From Oribacterium sp. oral taxon 078 str. F0262 (GTDB taxonomy: Bacteria > Bacillota > Clostridia > Lachnospirales > Lachnospiraceae), in the NCBI RefSeq assembly GCF_000160135.1, contig NZ_GG729935.1:76288-140287 (forward strand): a stretch of DNA of 64,000 nucleotides, read 5' to 3'. Position 1 is the first letter of the stretch; each line of letters begins with the position of its first letter. This document shows positions 6,367 through 14,456 of this stretch, piece by piece. The notes below the pieces were generated by a model. It was given only the letters and a program-made list of their open reading frames with translations, did not search any database and had not been told where the DNA came from. A program made the position numbers and the translations under genes.

Positions 6367-7344
6367 ATGCCAATCCGGGTTCAAAACGATCTTCCGGCAA
6401 AACAAATGCTGGAATCGGAAAATATCTTTGTCATGGATGAGGACAGGGCGAGCGCGCAGGAGATCCGGCCGCTTCGCATCGCAATCCTGAACCTCATGCC
6501 GCTGAAGGAGGATACGGAGCTTGACCTTCTCCGGGTCCTGTCCAATTTTCCGATCCAGACGGAGATCAGCCTTATGAAGACGGAGAGCCACGAGGCAAAG
6601 CACACCAGCGCCTCTCACCTCAATAAATTCTATGTCGGCTTTAACGCTGTCCGCGAGGAGCGCTTTGACGGCCTCATCATCACCGGGGCGCCCGTCGAAA
6701 AGCTTGAGTACTCGGAGGTCGAATACTGGGATGAGCTCTGTGAAATTATGGATTGGTCAAAAACTCATGTTTTCTCAAGCTTTCACATCTGCTGGGGAGC
6801 GCAGGCCGCTCTCTACCATCACTACGGAATTCAGAAGCGCCTTCTCCCCAGAAAGCTGAGCGGCGTCTATCTGCACCGGGTACTGCACCGCCGCAAAATG
6901 CTTATGCGGGGCATGGATGACTTTTTTTATGTTCCTCAGTCCCGCTATACCGGAATCGATGAGGAGGCCGTGAAGAGAAATCCCGAGCTCTATGTCGTCG
7001 CGGAAGGAGAGGAGAGCGGGAGCTATCTGATCCTCGCCTGCTCCTCCAGGCAGATCTTCGTCACCGGACACTCCGAGTACGACCGCTACGACCTGGACAA
7101 GGAGTATCGGCGGGACCTCGCAAGGGGGCTCGCCCCCGACATCCCCGTGAACTACTATCCGGATGATGACCCCTCAAAGCCCCCCATCCTCTCCTGGCGT
7201 TCCAGCTCCAACTGCACCTATACGAACTGGCTGAACTTCGTATATCAGGAAACTCCCTATCGCCTGGAGGACCTGAAGCCGGTGGAATGCGACAGCTACC
7301 TTCGGGCAAGTCATGAAAGAGAGATTGACGATACGGGAAGCTGA
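6367..7344 (+). CDS. metAA: Homoserine O-acyltransferase (probably acetyl-CoA-specific)
   Basis: A 325-residue MetA-family enzyme that acylates homoserine in methionine synthesis. The catalytic triad aligns with E. coli MetA: Cys142 in FHICWGAQ, His235 and Glu237 in VTGHSEY. Residue 111 is glutamate (TGAPVEKLEY); in characterised family members Glu111 goes with acetyl-CoA use and Gly111 with succinyl-CoA, so I predict acetylation. AAAGGAAAAATC precedes the ATG. Unlike metK, no SAM riboswitch is found upstream; the leader is filled by the tandem structured repeat. Confidence 0.93.
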   Translation: MPIRVQNDLPAKQMLESENIFVMDEDRASAQEIRPLRIAILNLMPLKEDTELDLLRVLSNFPIQTEISLMKTESHEAKHTSASHLNKFYVGFNAVREERFDGLIITGAPVEKLEYSEVEYWDELCEIMDWSKTHVFSSFHICWGAQAALYHHYGIQKRLLPRKLSGVYLHRVLHRRKMLMRGMDDFFYVPQSRYTGIDEEAVKRNPELYVVAEGEESGSYLILACSSRQIFVTGHSEYDRYDLDKEYRRDLARGLAPDIPVNYYPDDDPSKPPILSWRSSSNCTYTNWLNFVYQETPYRLEDLKPVECDSYLRASHEREIDDTGS

Positions 7345-7543
7345 GAGCGGAGGAGATACGAGAAGCTAAAAGCGGAAACGAAACGGACCGATGAAAAGCC
7401 ATGCTCCCTGCGAACGATGTCAAAGGAGAGAGAACTGCCTTCTCACTGAGCAAGGGGAGAACGCTCCCCCTCAGCGAAAGACGAAATGAGAAAAAACAGA
7501 AAAACAACCGAAAGAAAACAGAAGGAAAACGGAAGGAGGAAAC

Positions 7544-8779
7544 ATGAAGGTATTGGATCGTCTGGTTTCTTATGTCAAAGTGGATACGCAGTCCTCAGAG
7601 GAGAGCGGCACGCACCCGTCCACGGAGAAGCAGTTCGTGCTGGCAAGGCAGCTCGAGCGGGAACTCCGGGAGCTCGGCGCGGATGATGTGCGTCTCTCCG
7701 AGCACTGCTATGTCTACGCCCGCATCCCCTCAAATCTCTCCGCAGAGGAGAACATGCACACGCCGACTCTAGGCCTGATCGCGCATATGGACACCTCTCC
7801 CTCCGCGAGCGGAAAGGATGTAAAGCCCCGGGTGATAAAGAGCTATGACGGCTCTCCGATCCCTCTCGGGCATGGAGCCATCCTCGATCCCGGGATCTTC
7901 CCGCAGCTTCTCTCCGCAAAGGGGGATGATCTCCTCGTCACAGACGGAAGCACCCTCCTCGGCGCCGATGATAAGGCGGGTGTCGCGGAAATTATGCAGT
8001 GTATCGAAGAGCTGCTCTCTCAGCCGGAGCGGCGCCACGGGGAAATCTGCATCGCATTTACGCCGGACGAAGAGATCGGCTCGGGCGCGGACTTCTTCGA
8101 TCTCGCGGGCTTTGGCGCGGAGGTCGCCTATACCGTGGACGGCGGAACGCTGGGAGGCATCGAATATGAGAACTTCAATGCCGCCTCCGCCGTCCTCACA
8201 ATTCACGGCGTCAATGTCCACCCCGGCTCCGCAAAGGATAAGATGCTGAACGCGCTTTTGATCGCGATGGAGTTCAATGCCCTGCTCCCGCCCTGCACTC
8301 CGGCAAATACCGAGGGCTACGAGGGCTTCTTTCATCTGATGTCCATGAAGGGAGATGAGAGCCTCGCGGAGCTTCGCTACATCATCCGGGATCATGACAG
8401 AGAGAAATTCGAGGAGAAAAAGAGACAGTTTCAGTCCGCGGCAGATCGTCTGAATGAGAAATACCGCTCCGGCGGCGCGGCTCTGGAGGCCAAGCTCACG
8501 GACAGCTATTACAATATGAAGGAGAAGCTGGAGCCCTATCCCTATCTCATCGACTGCGCGAAGGAAGCCTTCCGAAGCTGCGGTGTAAAGCCGGAGACCC
8601 TTCCGATCCGGGGCGGAACGGACGGCGCAAAGCTCTCCTTCATGGGGCTCCCCTGTCCGAACCTCTCCACCGGCGGGGAGAACTACCACGGCATTTACGA
8701 ATACCTGAATATCAACTCCATGGAAAAAATGGTCGAGGTCCTGAAAAAGCTGACTGAGGAAATGATCGGAAGGAAATAA
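7544..8779 (+). CDS. pepT: Peptidase T (aminotripeptidase)
   Basis: A 411-residue M20-family zinc peptidase that releases N-terminal residues from tripeptides in the cytoplasm. Metal and catalytic residues are visible: His81 and Asp83 (IAHMDTSPS), Asp142/Asp143 (GADDKAGVAEI), the catalytic Glu pair 176-177 (TPDEEIGSG), Asp in YTVDGGTLG and the late histidine in GGENYHGIYE. The dimerisation domain lies between (INGV-like HGVNVHPGSAKDKM). GGAAGGAGGAAAC precedes the ATG. Length matches the family. The 200-base gap from metA is purine-rich without a recognisable signal. Confidence 0.95.
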   Translation: MKVLDRLVSYVKVDTQSSEESGTHPSTEKQFVLARQLERELRELGADDVRLSEHCYVYARIPSNLSAEENMHTPTLGLIAHMDTSPSASGKDVKPRVIKSYDGSPIPLGHGAILDPGIFPQLLSAKGDDLLVTDGSTLLGADDKAGVAEIMQCIEELLSQPERRHGEICIAFTPDEEIGSGADFFDLAGFGAEVAYTVDGGTLGGIEYENFNAASAVLTIHGVNVHPGSAKDKMLNALLIAMEFNALLPPCTPANTEGYEGFFHLMSMKGDESLAELRYIIRDHDREKFEEKKRQFQSAADRLNEKYRSGGAALEAKLTDSYYNMKEKLEPYPYLIDCAKEAFRSCGVKPETLPIRGGTDGAKLSFMGLPCPNLSTGGENYHGIYEYLNINSMEKMVEVLKKLTEEMIGRK

Positions 8780-8822
8780 AGGATCAGGAGAAGAAGCAGC
8801 CGAAAGGAAAGGTACAGGGAAA

Positions 8823-8855
8823 GAGGGAAAGCGAATGAAACGCTTTCCCTCTCCC
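8823..8855. terminator. Bidirectional hairpin after pepT
   Basis: GAGGGAAAGCG (8823-8833) and CGCTTTCCCTC (8841-8851) are perfect complements. The rightward side is followed by TCCCG (weak), the leftward side by TTTCCC, so it may end pepT transcription and also a leftward transcript from 9,262. Confidence 0.55.
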
Positions 8856-9547
8856 GAACCCAATATTCAATTTTCATGAAGAGTACATTGGTCTGATACC
8901 GTCACCTTGATATTTCAAAGATATGCGCTTTATCTTTGATTTTCCATATCGTTCCGTGTGCATCGATCGATGAAGCCAATCAGTTTCTCATCCCGTTCGT
9001 TTGATACTGAACCCGCGCAGTGCTTTCCGGAAATTTCGAAGAAACACTTCTTTTGTTGAATAACATGAGCGCCCGCTGCGCCGTTATCAAAATAAATTTA
9101 CTTTCCGAAAGCTCCGGTGGCCGTATCAAATGTCTGTGCTGGAACCATTGCTTTGCACCTCTTGCTTTCTGCGGTATCGTTCGCAGACTCGCGGCCTGCA
9201 CTTTGCCGGTTCGCTTCGGCCTTTCTCGTCAGCCGAGGCCCATCAGCCACTCTTCTCTCTGTGTCTATAGGATAGCAGAAAATTGTTTCTTTGTAAATAC
9301 AATTACTCCTGAAATATCTACTAATATTCATTCCGAAAAATATATAATTTTGTCTAAAGAGGCCGGTGAACTCCCGGCACTTCATTTTCAGGCCGAATTA
9401 AAGTCTGAGTCTGAGATTCTGAGTCTGAAATGAAAAGCCGATTGGAAAATAAGCGGCGGAAGCCCGATGGATAAGCAGTCGATGAAAAAGTCCTTTTGAA
9501 AGCGACGTTTTGAATTTTGAAAGCGGAATCGAAATTTTCCAATCCCC
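8852..9547. other. Long intergenic region without an identifiable gene
   Basis: About 700 bases, more A+T-rich than the surroundings. No frame in it looks protein-like. It holds a leftward promoter candidate (9269-9297), several self-complementary stretches read leftward (TCTGCG/CGCAGA near 9170-9190; CAAAGATA/TATCTTTG near 8915-8940), and short repeats of GAGTCTGA near 9405-9430. A short leftward frame of 16 codons (MVPAQTFDTATGAFGK) has GAGGTG upstream but nothing else in its favour. A non-coding transcript is possible. Confidence 0.4.
9269..9297 (-). promoter_or_regulatory. Leftward promoter of an unassigned transcript
   Basis: Read leftward: TTTACA (9292-9297), 17-base spacer, TATCCT (9269-9274). 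No gene follows in that direction for more than 1,800 bases; the first terminator-like hairpin is at 8823-8851. Confidence 0.45.
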
Positions 9548-9577
9548 TTGCGCTTCCCCGCCGCAGCGTGTTATACT
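9548..9577 (+). promoter_or_regulatory. Promoter of the metK leader
   Basis: TTGCGC (9548-9553), 18-base spacer, TATACT (9572-9577). It places the start about 20 bases before the SAM riboswitch. Confidence 0.6.
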
Positions 9578-9594
9578 TTGATTCCACAATTAAA

Positions 9595-9703
9595 TATCTT
9601 ATTCAGAGACGGTGGAGCTACATAGGAGCGAAGAAGCCGCAGCAACCCCGGAAACGGAAGGTGCTAACCTGAGCGAACAATTTGTTTCGAACAATAAGAC
9701 GAA
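9595..9703 (+). ncRNA. SAM-I (S-box) riboswitch
   Basis: The closing helix TCTTATT (9597-9603) pairs with AATAAGA (9693-9699). Between them are the S-box core strings in order: AGAGACGGTGGAG, GCCGCAGCAACC, GGTGCTAACCTGAGCGA. It is followed at once by a strong terminator hairpin and then metK, the classical architecture. High SAM is expected to stabilise the aptamer and allow termination, lowering SAM synthetase synthesis. Confidence 0.9.
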
Positions 9704-9708
9704 CGGAC

Positions 9709-9745
9709 AGAGGCTGTCGCTCAGTGCGGCGGCCTCTTTTCTCTG
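9709..9745 (+). terminator. Riboswitch-controlled terminator
   Basis: AGAGGC (9709-9714) pairs with GCCTCT (9732-9737) with an inner GTCGC/GCGGC stem, followed by TTTTCTCT. It lies six bases behind the aptamer and 185 bases before metK. Confidence 0.8.
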
Positions 9746-9929
9746 CCGCGGCAGTCCGGGCGGCAGTCTTCTGCGCCAGTCAGCAGGCATAGACAAGGCC
9801 GACAGCCCAGACACGAAGAACGGCAGAGCTTCGCATCGTCCGGCGCTTATGTCCGGAGTGCTTCACCATCCGGCGGATTCCATCCGTTTACAGTAATTAT
9901 CCCGCACAGCGCGGCAGAAAGGAAAGTAT

Positions 9930-10988
9930 ATGCTATTTTCATCAGAACAGGTTTCAAACGGCCATCCCGACAAGATCTGCGACCAGATCTCGGATGCCAT
10001 CGTCACCGACATCCTCGCCCACGATAAGAGGGCCCGGATCGCGGCGGAATGCTGCATCAAGGACTACAGCATCTGCATCCTCGGCGAAATCAGCACGGAC
10101 TATGAGCCGAACTACCACGGCATCATCGCGGAGGTTCTCCGCCGGATCGGTCTCCCCGATGCCGAAAAATACGAGCTCAACCTTCTGATCTCCCGCCAGT
10201 CCCCGGACATCGCGCGCGGCGTCGATGTCGACGGTGCCGGCGATCAGGGCATGATGTTCGGCTATGCCACAAATGAGACGAAGGAGCTCCTCCCGATCCC
10301 CTATGTCCTCTCCACGAGGGCGCTCCTCAAGCTCCGGGAGCAAAACCTTGCTGAGGGCTTTTCCAGGCTTCTCCCGGACGCAAAGGCACAGGTGAGCTAC
10401 GACTACAAGGCGGGGCGCATCGACACCTTCCTCCTCTCCAGCCAGCACAGGGAGTCCACCTCCCTGGAGGAGGTCAGGGAGATCATCAGCAAAATCATGA
10501 AGGAGAGCGCGGAGGAGATGAATCTGAACACCGACTTCCGGATCCTCGTGAATCCGACAGGCCGCTTCGTTCTCGGATCCTCCTTTGCGGACTCCGGCCT
10601 CACCGGGCGAAAGATCATCGCGGATACCTACGGCGGGGCCGCGCACCACGGCGGCGGAGCCTTCTCCGGAAAGGATCCCTCGAAGGTCGACCGCTCCGCG
10701 GCCTATATGGCGCGGAAGATCGCAAGAGATATCGTCCTCTCGGGGCGGGCCGAGCGCTGTGAGGTGCAGCTCGCCTACGCGATCGGCGTCGCGGAGCCGG
10801 TGTCCGTCTACCTGGACTGCTTCGGAAGCGCCCATGAGAATGTAGGGAATATCTGGAGCGATGTCGTACAAAACTATGAGCTCACACCAAAGGCGATCAT
10901 CGAGCGTCTTCAGCTCCAGGAGGTCGACTACAATCTGGTCTCCTCCTACGGTCACTTCGGAAAGCCGGAGCTCCCCTGGGAGCAGTAA
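9930..10988 (+). CDS. metK: S-adenosylmethionine synthetase, compact form
   Basis: Makes SAM from methionine and ATP. Motifs: GHPDKICDQI (11-20), GAGDQGMMFGYATNE (102-116), GRKIIADTYGG, and the P-loop-like GGGAFSGKDPSKVDRSAAY (241-259). At 352 residues it is about 30-40 shorter than most bacterial MetK proteins (E. coli 384): loops in the first third are shortened and the protein stops right after the FGKPELPWE block, lacking the C-terminal helix. All catalytic strings are present, so I expect it to be active. AGAAAGGAAAG precedes the ATG. Controlled by the SAM-I riboswitch upstream. Confidence 0.95.
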   Translation: MLFSSEQVSNGHPDKICDQISDAIVTDILAHDKRARIAAECCIKDYSICILGEISTDYEPNYHGIIAEVLRRIGLPDAEKYELNLLISRQSPDIARGVDVDGAGDQGMMFGYATNETKELLPIPYVLSTRALLKLREQNLAEGFSRLLPDAKAQVSYDYKAGRIDTFLLSSQHRESTSLEEVREIISKIMKESAEEMNLNTDFRILVNPTGRFVLGSSFADSGLTGRKIIADTYGGAAHHGGGAFSGKDPSKVDRSAAYMARKIARDIVLSGRAERCEVQLAYAIGVAEPVSVYLDCFGSAHENVGNIWSDVVQNYELTPKAIIERLQLQEVDYNLVSSYGHFGKPELPWEQ

Positions 10989-11080
10989 GACCTCTCTCCC
11001 CTATCCCCAAAAACAAAGGCCCGGAATCGGGATGCTGAGTCAAAGCGCAGAGCCGAGATGACTCTGCTTTATCTCAAAAT

Positions 11081-11118
11081 GGAGACCGCGCGGCTCATAA
11101 TAGAGCTGCGCGGTCTCC
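11081..11118. terminator. Strong hairpin behind metK
   Basis: GGAGACCGCGC-GGCTC and GAGCT-GCGCGGTCTCC form a stem of about 16 pairs around ATAATA. It lies between metK and the ATPase gene. There is no proper T-run on the right (GCCTTATAAAAG), so it may act in either direction or as a transcript end. Confidence 0.55.
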
Positions 11119-11244
11119 GCCTTATAAAAGGCAGTCTCTAGCGCATTTTTGATTTCTCTAAAATCCTAAGTTCGGACCTTATCCGGTAAAATTCAAATTT
11201 GAATCATAAAAACAGTATAAAAAATGACGATTTATTGATTCATA

Positions 11245-11272
11245 TTGTTTTTTCCGCCGTGGATGATATAAT
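11245..11272 (+). promoter_or_regulatory. Promoter of the ATPase/TOPRIM pair
   Basis: TTGTTT (11245-11250), 16-base spacer, perfect TATAAT (11267-11272), 34 bases before the start codon, in an A+T-rich stretch. Confidence 0.6.
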
Positions 11273-11305
11273 CATATTGCGCAAACCCACAAGGAGGCAG
11301 CTGAC

Positions 11306-12730
11306 ATGAAGAATACCGTTGTTCGATTGGAAAGTCTCTCAATCGAGAATTTCAAGAATATAAAGGCCGGTCAGTTGAGTTTTGCAAACAGCAGAAAGGC
11401 CTATAAGACAAGCATTTTAGGATTATACGGTCAGAACGGATCAGGAAAAACGGCGTTGATTGATGCAATTGAGCTGCTGCAGCTTGCGCTGAAGGGGCAG
11501 ACGGTTCCTGCGAAATTTGCTGACTATATCAATGTGGAATCTGGGAATGCGGTTCTTCGTTATGAGTTCTCCGTCGCTGATGATACGATAAAGTATCGGG
11601 CTTTCTATGATTTCAAACTAAGGTCCGAAGTAATCGAAGCTTCTCAAAATCTGGCGCTCAGTGATGGGGAGGAAGCTCACTACCGCCCTGTTATTGCGGA
11701 AGAGATTCTTAGCTATTCTTATGAAGGCAAGGAGTCAAAGGAACGTAAAAGTTCTCTGATCGATACCACCTCATCCAAGGTATTTGCTCCGCTCGGAAAA
11801 TACAATTGCCTTATTGGAAAAGATAAAGATAAGGCAATGGATCTCTTAGTAGAGAAAAAGATGGCCGCCGGAACATCCAGATCGTTCATTTTCTCCAGGG
11901 AACTGCTTACGGCTATGAGAAGTAATCCTGCCGGAAAGGATGATTTGGAGTATCAGCGCCATATGCTGCTGATTGAAAGTCTGGTAAGATATGGCAACCT
12001 TGAGCTTTTTGTAATCAATACCGCAAATTCGGGTATCATCAGCATGAATATGCTTCCTCTTTCATTTAAATATGAAAGCGAAACTAACGGGGCAGCAGGT
12101 AATATCCTGATTCCGCTGGAGGAAGCTGTTCCGATCCCCGAAAAAGCCGTTGCAACGGTGCATCAGGTTATCACGAACATGAATATTGTACTGTCCCAAA
12201 TCGTACCGGGGCTGACAATTCATATCAAGCATCTTGGCGAAATGGTATTTGCCAATGGAAAAAAAGGCGTCAAGATACAGCTGATGTCTTTAAAGAATAA
12301 AAAGGAAATCCCGCTGAAGTACGAATCGGAGGGCATCAAAAAGATTATCTCTATTCTTCAGCTGCTCATTGTTGTTTATAACCGCTCATCTATTACGGTA
12401 GCGATTGATGAATTGGATGCCGGAGTATTTGAATATCTGTTAGGTGAATTGCTTCGCGTCATATCCGAAAAAGGAAAAGGCCAGTTGATCTTTACCTCGC
12501 ACAATCTGCGCCCTCTTGAGACGCTGGATCGTGGTTTTATCGCATTTACTACAACGAACCCGTCTCACAGATATATCCGGATGAGCAATATTAAGGACAG
12601 CAACAACCTGCGTGATTTCTACTTCAGGGACATCATTCTCGGTGAACAGAGTGAAGAGGTATACGATCCGACAAATAATGCGGAAATCGCAGTAGCTTTC
12701 CGAGAGGCAGGTGAGTTCAGTGGCACGTAA
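11306..12730 (+). CDS. AAA/ABC-type ATPase of the OLD/RloA/AbiL/AriA kind (probable phage defence)
   Basis: A 474-residue ATPase. Walker A is GQNGSGKT (42-49) behind an SMC/RecF-like N-terminus (LESLSIENFKNIKAGQLSF). Walker B is VAIDELDAG with Asp368-Glu369, preceded by a signature-like SEGIKKIISILQLL, and the switch histidine is His399 in FTSHNLRPLE. This layout is that of the OLD-like ATPases used in several anti-phage systems (PARIS AriA, AbiL, RloA). Its stop overlaps the next gene, a TOPRIM-type protein, by 20 bases, so the two are co-translated. Codon use is more A+T-rich than in the flanking metK and tpiA, suggesting transfer. AGGAGG precedes the ATG. The defence role is inference. Confidence 0.75.
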   Translation: MKNTVVRLESLSIENFKNIKAGQLSFANSRKAYKTSILGLYGQNGSGKTALIDAIELLQLALKGQTVPAKFADYINVESGNAVLRYEFSVADDTIKYRAFYDFKLRSEVIEASQNLALSDGEEAHYRPVIAEEILSYSYEGKESKERKSSLIDTTSSKVFAPLGKYNCLIGKDKDKAMDLLVEKKMAAGTSRSFIFSRELLTAMRSNPAGKDDLEYQRHMLLIESLVRYGNLELFVINTANSGIISMNMLPLSFKYESETNGAAGNILIPLEEAVPIPEKAVATVHQVITNMNIVLSQIVPGLTIHIKHLGEMVFANGKKGVKIQLMSLKNKKEIPLKYESEGIKKIISILQLLIVVYNRSSITVAIDELDAGVFEYLLGELLRVISEKGKGQLIFTSHNLRPLETLDRGFIAFTTTNPSHRYIRMSNIKDSNNLRDFYFRDIILGEQSEEVYDPTNNAEIAVAFREAGEFSGT

Positions 12731-13451
12731 AAAGATCGTATTGGTGCTTGTCGAAGGGCCTTCTGACGATACAGCATTGGGCGTCATACTGAACAGACTC
12801 TTCGATAAGAACAAGGTCCACATTGAGATCCTGCACGGTGATATCAGCGCAGATTATTCCATTGACCCGAATGATATCGTCAGCGCGATTGGAGATATTG
12901 TTAAGAAATATGCAGGTTCGATGCATTTTTCTCAGATTCATTTCCAGCAGGTCATTCATATCGTTGACATGGATGGAGCTTATGTGCCTGAGTCCTCTGT
13001 CGTAGAAAACGCTTCTGTTCTGAAACCGCTGTATTCCCTGACAGAGATTCAGACAGCAAGACCGGATCAATTGATTCTCAGAAATAAGCATAAGCAGGAT
13101 AAATTGAACCGTATCAGCAAGTTAAGCAAAGTCTGGGTATCCATTCCTTATCGGGCATACTATATGTCGAGCAATCTTGACCATGTTCTGCATGGCAAGA
13201 TCAACAGTACGGATGAGGAAAAAGAGAATGATGCCTATGCATTTGCGAAAAAGTACAGAGATGATATAGACGGATTTTTAAGTTTTATTTCTGACTCGGA
13301 CTTTTCAAAAATCGAGGATTACAAAGAATCCTGGGAATTCATTAAAAAAGATCTCCATTCTCTGGAAAGGTACTCCAACTTAGGAATTTGTTTCGCAGAT
13401 ATCCGGAAAAAACGCATCGAACAGCAAAACAATAAAGAACCAAAAGACTGA
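12711..13451 (+). CDS. TOPRIM-type nuclease-like partner of the ATPase
   Basis: A 246-residue protein starting at GTG 12711 inside the end of the ATPase gene (20-base overlap). The first strand and acidic residue form the TOPRIM entry, IVLVLVEGPSDDTALG with Glu15, and the second acidic pair is Asp86 and Asp88 in VIHIVDMDGA, the DxD of TOPRIM folds. The remaining, mostly helical part has several aromatic/acidic strings (VSIPYRAYYMSSNLDHVLHG) I cannot assign. ATPase plus small TOPRIM protein resembles AriA/AriB of PARIS or AbiLi/AbiLii and RloA/RloB; I cannot decide among them. Base composition is again A+T-rich. Confidence 0.65.
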   Translation: MSSVARKKIVLVLVEGPSDDTALGVILNRLFDKNKVHIEILHGDISADYSIDPNDIVSAIGDIVKKYAGSMHFSQIHFQQVIHIVDMDGAYVPESSVVENASVLKPLYSLTEIQTARPDQLILRNKHKQDKLNRISKLSKVWVSIPYRAYYMSSNLDHVLHGKINSTDEEKENDAYAFAKKYRDDIDGFLSFISDSDFSKIEDYKESWEFIKKDLHSLERYSNLGICFADIRKKRIEQQNNKEPKD

Positions 13452-13531
13452 TTAAAGCGATTCCCGATAATTGACTCAAAGTCCCCGTAGTAAAAATGAG
13501 CTTTGCACCCTGAAACCGCAGTGAATGTTGT

Positions 13532-13591
13532 CCCGTCAATAGCCAAATGCTTGTGCAGACGTGCCGGCCTCGTATTTGGCTTATTGACGGG
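13532..13591. repeat. Inverted repeat between the ATPase/TOPRIM pair and tpiA
   Basis: CCCGTCAATA-GCCAAAT (13532-13548) is the complement of ATTTGGC-TTATTGACGGG (13574-13591) with one bulged base; the loop is about 25 bases. It lies at the downstream edge of the A+T-rich module. No T-run follows in either direction. It could be a transcript end of the leftward tpiA gene or a recombination scar of the insertion. Confidence 0.6.
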
Positions 13592-13610
13592 AATTTACAC
13601 AGCAAATCAC

Positions 13611-14360
13611 TTACCGGCCGCTGTTTGCGATTTCTCCAAATTCTGCCTTCAGGGAGGCTCCCCCGATGAGGCCTCCGTCGATATTCGGCTTTCCGAGAAG
13701 CTCCCTGCAATTTCCGGCATTTATGGAGCCGCCGTACTGGATGCGGATGCGCTCCGCGGTCTTTGCTCCATAGAGCTCGGAGATCAGCTCCCGGATGGCG
13801 GCGCAGACCTCCTCCGCCTGATCGGCGCTCGCGGTCTTTCCGGTCCCGATCGCCCAGATCGGCTCATAGGCGATGACGACCTTCTCGGCGTCCTCCCTTG
13901 AGATACCGTCAAAGGCGATCTTCAGCTGCATCCGGATCCAGTCAAAGCAGATGCCCTGCTCTCTTTGCTCCAGGGATTCCCCGCAGCAGACGATCGGATT
14001 TAAGCCCTTCTCCAGCGCCTTTTTGAGCTTTCTGTTGATATCCGCATCGCTCTCGGCAAAATATCCTCTCCGCTCGGAATGACCGATGATGACATATTCC
14101 GCTCCGGCATCCTTCAGCATATCCGCGGAGATCTCTCCGGTATAGGCTCCCTTATCCTCAAAGTAGAGATTCTCTCCGCCGACTCGGATATTCGTGCCTC
14201 TCACGGCCTCTACCACAGGAACGATGTCGATCGCGGGCACGCAGAAAACGATATCCGCGGGGCTTCCCGCGACAAGGGGCTTGAGTGTCTCGCAGAGTGC
14301 CTTCGCCTCCGATGGCGTCATGTTCATCTTCCAGTTTCCGGCGATAATCTTTTTTCTCAT
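13611..14360 (-). CDS. tpiA: Triosephosphate isomerase
   Basis: A 249-residue (beta/alpha)8 enzyme interconverting dihydroxyacetone phosphate and glyceraldehyde-3-phosphate. Visible: GNWKMN with Lys11, [11 protein letters not shown] with the catalytic His, [12 protein letters not shown] with the catalytic Glu, and the phosphate-binding YGGSI and GGLIGGASL strings. The start at 14360 ([10 protein letters not shown]) is chosen because homologues begin there; an in-frame ATG eight codons upstream has no better ribosome site. It is the last gene of a leftward gap-pgk-tpiA cluster. Confidence 0.96.
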   Translation of the reverse strand: MRKKIIAGNWKMNMTPSEAKALCETLKPLVAGSPADIVFCVPAIDIVPVVEAVRGTNIRVGGENLYFEDKGAYTGEISADMLKDAGAEYVIIGHSERRGYFAESDADINRKLKKALEKGLNPIVCCGESLEQREQGICFDWIRMQLKIAFDGISREDAEKVVIAYEPIWAIGTGKTASADQAEEVCAAIRELISELYGAKTAERIRIQYGGSINAGNCRELLGKPNIDGGLIGGASLKAEFGEIANSGR

Positions 14361-14456
14361 TTTATTCTCTGTATTCCTTTCCATTTCGGGATATCCCCGA
14401 TCGGGACGGACAAGAGCCCGCCCCTCCCCTTTATCGGCTTCGCCTCCTCGCTCTTC

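Noticed and set aside
9098-9385. Coding frame in the pepT-metK gap
   Set aside because: The 95-codon frame has no ribosome site, no protein-like pattern and overlaps the leftward promoter candidate.
11306-13451. Firm assignment of the ATPase/TOPRIM pair to PARIS
   Set aside because: The layout fits, but the DUF4435 features of AriB are not recognisable by eye; the family is left open.
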